NCBI RefSeq assembly: GCF_017744155.1
Contig: NZ_JAGHQT010000014.1
Location: forward strand, 1 to 64,000
Reading direction: 5' to 3'
Length of the DNA: 64,000 bases
DNA from: Endozoicomonas sp. G2_1
Lineage (GTDB): Bacteria; Pseudomonadota; Gammaproteobacteria; Enterobacterales; Alteromonadaceae
The notes beneath the pieces were generated by a model, which searched no databases, was not told the DNA's origin, and worked only from the letters and a program-made list of their open reading frames with translations. Positions 60,940-64,000 of this stretch are shown here, piece after piece; position 1 is the first letter of the stretch, and every line of letters starts with the position of its first letter. The translations under genes were made by a program, and so were the position numbers.

Positions 60940-61737
60940 CTAATAAGGCTGAATGCGGGTACCAGAAGCTTGGCTGTTTTCCGAGTTAGTGCTAACTAAA
61001 GTTAGGATTTGCTCGGGCGTTTTCCAACTGGCAACCGCGATACTTCGTCGCAACTGTTGTGCTGCTGCTAGTGCTGCATTGACCTTCGCAGTCATACCGC
61101 CAGCAATGACCCCTTGTTCAATCAATTGATTTGCTTGTTTGGCATCTAGGGTTGGTAAATACTCACCATCAGCACCTTTAACGCCATTAACATCGGTCAG
61201 TAATAACAATTCGGCATTGAGTAACTGACAGATAATAACAGCGGCATCGTCGGCATTGACATTGACTAACTCACCACCAGCGAGCGCGCCAATGGATGAA
61301 ATGACAGGTAAAAAGTTGGTTTTAATCAAAGTGTCGAGCAACTTGCTATCACCCGCACTAGGCTCGCCAACTAAACCCAAATCTTTATCACTAAGTTTAC
61401 AGTTAACCATGCCGCCATCAGCCAGTGATAGACCAACTGCAGTTAAACCTAAACTATTAGCAGTAGCGACAATCGACTTGTTGACGGTACCAGCAAGGGC
61501 ACCGCTGATAATTGGCATTTGCTCACTTGGTGTAACTCTAAGGCCAGCTTTTTTTTCTGTAGTAAAGTTTGCCTGCGCCAGCATGTCATCAACCACACAG
61601 CCACCGCCGTGTACTAACACGACTGGATGGCCTTTGAGCTCAGCGATCACTTTAAGCAGTGCTTGCAAAGCAGATTCGTGCTCTAAAATAGCTCCACCAA
61701 TTTTAATCACTAACGGTTTAACTTGGGTTGTGGTCAT
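60940..61737 (-). CDS. argB: Acetylglutamate kinase
   Basis: Phosphorylates N-acetylglutamate. It is 265 residues, the E. coli-like non-feedback length. Features: VIKIGGAILE (10-19), LVHGGGCVVDDML, LLLTDVNGVKGADGE, and GGMTAKVNAALAA. GAGAAG lies upstream of the ATG. Separated from argC by 66 bp that include a 17-bp-period repeat. Confidence 0.97.
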   Translation of the reverse strand: MTTTQVKPLVIKIGGAILEHESALQALLKVIAELKGHPVVLVHGGGCVVDDMLAQANFTTEKKAGLRVTPSEQMPIISGALAGTVNKSIVATANSLGLTAVGLSLADGGMVNCKLSDKDLGLVGEPSAGDSKLLDTLIKTNFLPVISSIGALAGGELVNVNADDAAVIICQLLNAELLLLTDVNGVKGADGEYLPTLDAKQANQLIEQGVIAGGMTAKVNAALAAAQQLRRSIAVASWKTPEQILTLVSTNSENSQASGTRIQPY

Positions 61738-61770
61738 TGCTTCTTCTCTTATACTTTTATTTTCTGGCTC

Positions 61771-61838
61771 AAGGCTTTTTTTAGCTCAAGGCTGTTGCTG
61801 GCACTAGGCTGTTGCTGGCACTAGACTGTAGTGGCTTG
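61771..61838. repeat. Degenerate 17-bp tandem repeat at argC 3' end
   Basis: Units start near 61771, 61788, 61805 and 61822. Two middle units are nearly identical (AAGGCTGTTGCTGGCAC and TAGGCTGTTGCTGGCAC). Exact overlap is an 18-19 bp repeat AGGCTGTTGCTGGCACTAG at 61789-61807 and 61806-61824. It covers the argC stop codon. Confidence 0.75.
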
Positions 61839-62835
61839 GTAAGCCAAGTGACAAGTTCGCGCATTGAACGGCTTGAGAAGCCGCGCCTTTTAACAAGTTA
61901 TCGATGGCACAACTGGCAACCACCACTTGCTTCTCTTCATCAACTTTGACGTGAACATCGGCAAATGGTGTGTAAGCAACATTGTCGATTTTCGGCCAAA
62001 CTTCAGTTAGACGAACAATCTTTGAGTCTTGATAAGCGTCAACATAAGCTTGTTGAACTTGTTGTTCGGTAACACCAGCTTTTAATTGCAAAGTCACGGT
62101 CGCTAACAAACCGCGTTTGTACGGTGCTAGATGCGGGTTGAAAATCACCTGCGCGCCCGCTTCTTGACTAATTTCAGGCTGATGTCTGTGCTGTAAAATG
62201 TTGTATGGCGTTAAGCTCACTTCGTTAAAACTAGTAGCTAACGAGGCTTTGCGCCCGGCACCGCTAACGCCGCTAATACCGTTAACAACAATCAAGCCAT
62301 TTTCTTGCGCTAAACCATTGGTCATCAGAGGTTTTAATGCCGTTAAACTGGCGGTTGGGTAACAACCTGGCACTGCCACTAATTGAGTGTTTTGCAAATC
62401 CGCTTCCAGCCACTCGGCTAAACCGTATTCAGCGCTGGCAAGGGCGTTTAAATCACTGTGCTCAAAACCGTAGTAAGTTGGATAGTCAGCGGCTTGTTTG
62501 AGGCGAAAGCCACCGGAAAGATCGAATACTTTAATACCGGCGTTGACGAACTTACCGCCCCAGTCGGCTGAAAATTCGTGTGGTGTTGCAAAAAATACGG
62601 TATCGGGTTTATTGTCGCTGGCGATAGTTTGTTCAAACCAATCGGCGGAAAACGCCGTCAATGGCAAGTCGCAAACGCCCTGCCAACGTGGGTGTAATTG
62701 ACTAAAACGCAAATTGGCAGAATCGCTGTTTTCAGAAACCAGCAAATCGCTGATCTCAATTTGGTCGTGTTGTATCAGTAACGCGATAAGCTCTGCGCCA
62801 ACATAACCACTTGCTCCAACTACTGCCGCTTTCAT
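61804..62835 (-). CDS. argC: N-acetyl-gamma-glutamyl-phosphate reductase
   Basis: NADPH reductase of arginine synthesis. It is 343 residues from the ATG at 62835 (MKAAVVGASGYVG); a longer reading from 62889 starts at TTG without a ribosome-binding site. Features: the Rossmann GASGYVGAE, catalytic Cys in VPGCYPTA, and the HRHQPEISQE block. First gene of argCBFGH(A). No argE is adjacent, unlike the divergent argE-argC arrangement in Moritella and vibrios. Its last codons lie in a 17-bp repeat. Confidence 0.96.
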   Translation of the reverse strand: MKAAVVGASGYVGAELIALLIQHDQIEISDLLVSENSDSANLRFSQLHPRWQGVCDLPLTAFSADWFEQTIASDNKPDTVFFATPHEFSADWGGKFVNAGIKVFDLSGGFRLKQAADYPTYYGFEHSDLNALASAEYGLAEWLEADLQNTQLVAVPGCYPTASLTALKPLMTNGLAQENGLIVVNGISGVSGAGRKASLATSFNEVSLTPYNILQHRHQPEISQEAGAQVIFNPHLAPYKRGLLATVTLQLKAGVTEQQVQQAYVDAYQDSKIVRLTEVWPKIDNVAYTPFADVHVKVDEEKQVVVASCAIDNLLKGAASQAVQCANLSLGLPSHYSLVPATA

Positions 62836-62986
62836 AAATAGGTCAACCTTTTCGTTTAGATTTGCAAATTTTTTGCATAATTCAATCAATTATAGGCGAT
62901 TATTTATACCGACTTTTGCTATTGGACTAGCGTCGAAGTCAAAGAAAAATGACCAGCCTAATTTAATATGGTGCAAAGGTAACAGT

Positions 62987-63027
62987 TAAAATATATTTAT
63001 GCAATAAATTAGCATAAATATATTTTA
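62987..63027. promoter_or_regulatory. Perfect 16-bp inverted repeat upstream of argC
   Basis: TAAAATATATTTATGC (62987-63002), 9-nt spacer AATAAATTA, GCATAAATATATTTTA (63012-63027). The inner ATGCA and AGCAT are 7 bp apart, matching the inner halves of two ArgR boxes spaced by 3 bp; the outer halves match poorly. An ArgR operator is possible but unproven. Confidence 0.55.
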
Positions 63028-63158
63028 TTGAGTGTTATAAACTCAGGTTAAGAGTCAATTAACCAGCATTAAAACAGCTAATGATTACAAGGATATGACT
63101 GTAAAAACAGCAAAAGAGAAGGAAAGTTAAACTCAGAAAAAAGAGAAATGAATTTTTA

Positions 63159-63193
63159 TTAACGGCAAAGTTGTTTAAAAACTTTGCCGTTAA
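63159..63193 (-). terminator. Terminator-like hairpin after metF
   Basis: TTAACGGCAAAGTT (63159-63172), 7-nt loop, AACTTTGCCGTTAA (63180-63193). Perfect 14-bp stem, 17 bp after the metF stop. The T-run on the minus strand is only partial. Confidence 0.75.
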
Positions 63194-63210
63194 GCACTAA
63201 TTGCAACGCG

Positions 63211-64000
<790 letters not shown>

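Larger units (their letters stand above)
62836..63210. promoter_or_regulatory. argC upstream region (375 bp)
   Basis: No gene seen. Contains the 16-bp inverted repeat (62987-63027) and the metF terminator hairpin (63159-63193). A TATAAT hexamer (minus strand, 62889-62894) lies about 55 bp before argC, without a good -35 partner. Confidence 0.5.

Noticed and set aside
62860-62895. ArgR boxes close to the argC start
   Set aside because: TTGAATTATGCA-type half-sites occur, but the spacing between halves is wrong for a TGAAT-N4-ATTCA box.

Overview
The window reads as chromosomal DNA of a marine gammaproteobacterium, most likely Alteromonadales close to Colwellia or Thalassotalea. This is inferred from the pilMNOPQ-aroKB-damX order, the argCBFGH(A) operon whose argH carries an acetyltransferase tail, Alteromonadales-type protein sequences and moderate GC. 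No rRNA, tRNA, CRISPR array, prophage or complete insertion sequence was seen. Coding density is high and most genes are core metabolism.

Layout. 0-1 kb: ssb. 1-7 kb: a haem-uptake locus (hugZ-like, hmuV, hmuU, hmuT, and a divergent TonB receptor) around a region with two Fur-like boxes. 7-20 kb: a thioesterase, a 2OG-Fe(II) oxygenase, an EAL-CBS-GGDEF c-di-GMP protein, a chemoreceptor, two tandem fadH paralogues, a GreA/B-like protein, an LpxH-like phosphoesterase, a 71-residue orphan, a DinB protein and a YajR-type MFS transporter. 20-29.6 kb: uvrA, a MarR regulator facing a small membrane protein across twin 20-bp operator-like repeats, a two-gene spermidine-synthase-like system, an NadR-like kinase, a K+ channel, a MAPEG protein and typA. 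29.6-34.5 kb: the nitrogen locus glnA - DUF4124 gene - ntrB - ntrC, with a sigma-54 promoter and NtrC boxes. 34.6-44.2 kb: merC-like, epmA, damX, aroB, aroK, pilQ-P-O-N-M, all on the minus strand. 44.3-47 kb: PBP1a.

47.3-52.0 kb: a three-gene glucosylglycerate module made of a D-glycerate kinase/HAD phosphatase fusion, a GpgS-like glycosyltransferase and a GH13_18 phosphorylase. Together these could both make and recycle the compatible solute glucosylglycerate, and this is the most interesting system in the window. 52-55.2 kb: DUF2007, panE-like, a lipoprotein nuclease/phosphatase and an AT-rich orphan. 55.3-62.8 kb: the arginine genes argC-B-F-G-H(A) plus a separate argA. A 16-bp perfect inverted repeat lies upstream of argC. 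63.2-64 kb: metF, cut by the window edge.

Coordinates and motif matches were counted by eye from the sequence. Family names come from recognising the proteins, not from searches. Several starts were moved to codons with a better ribosome-binding site; this is stated in each entry.
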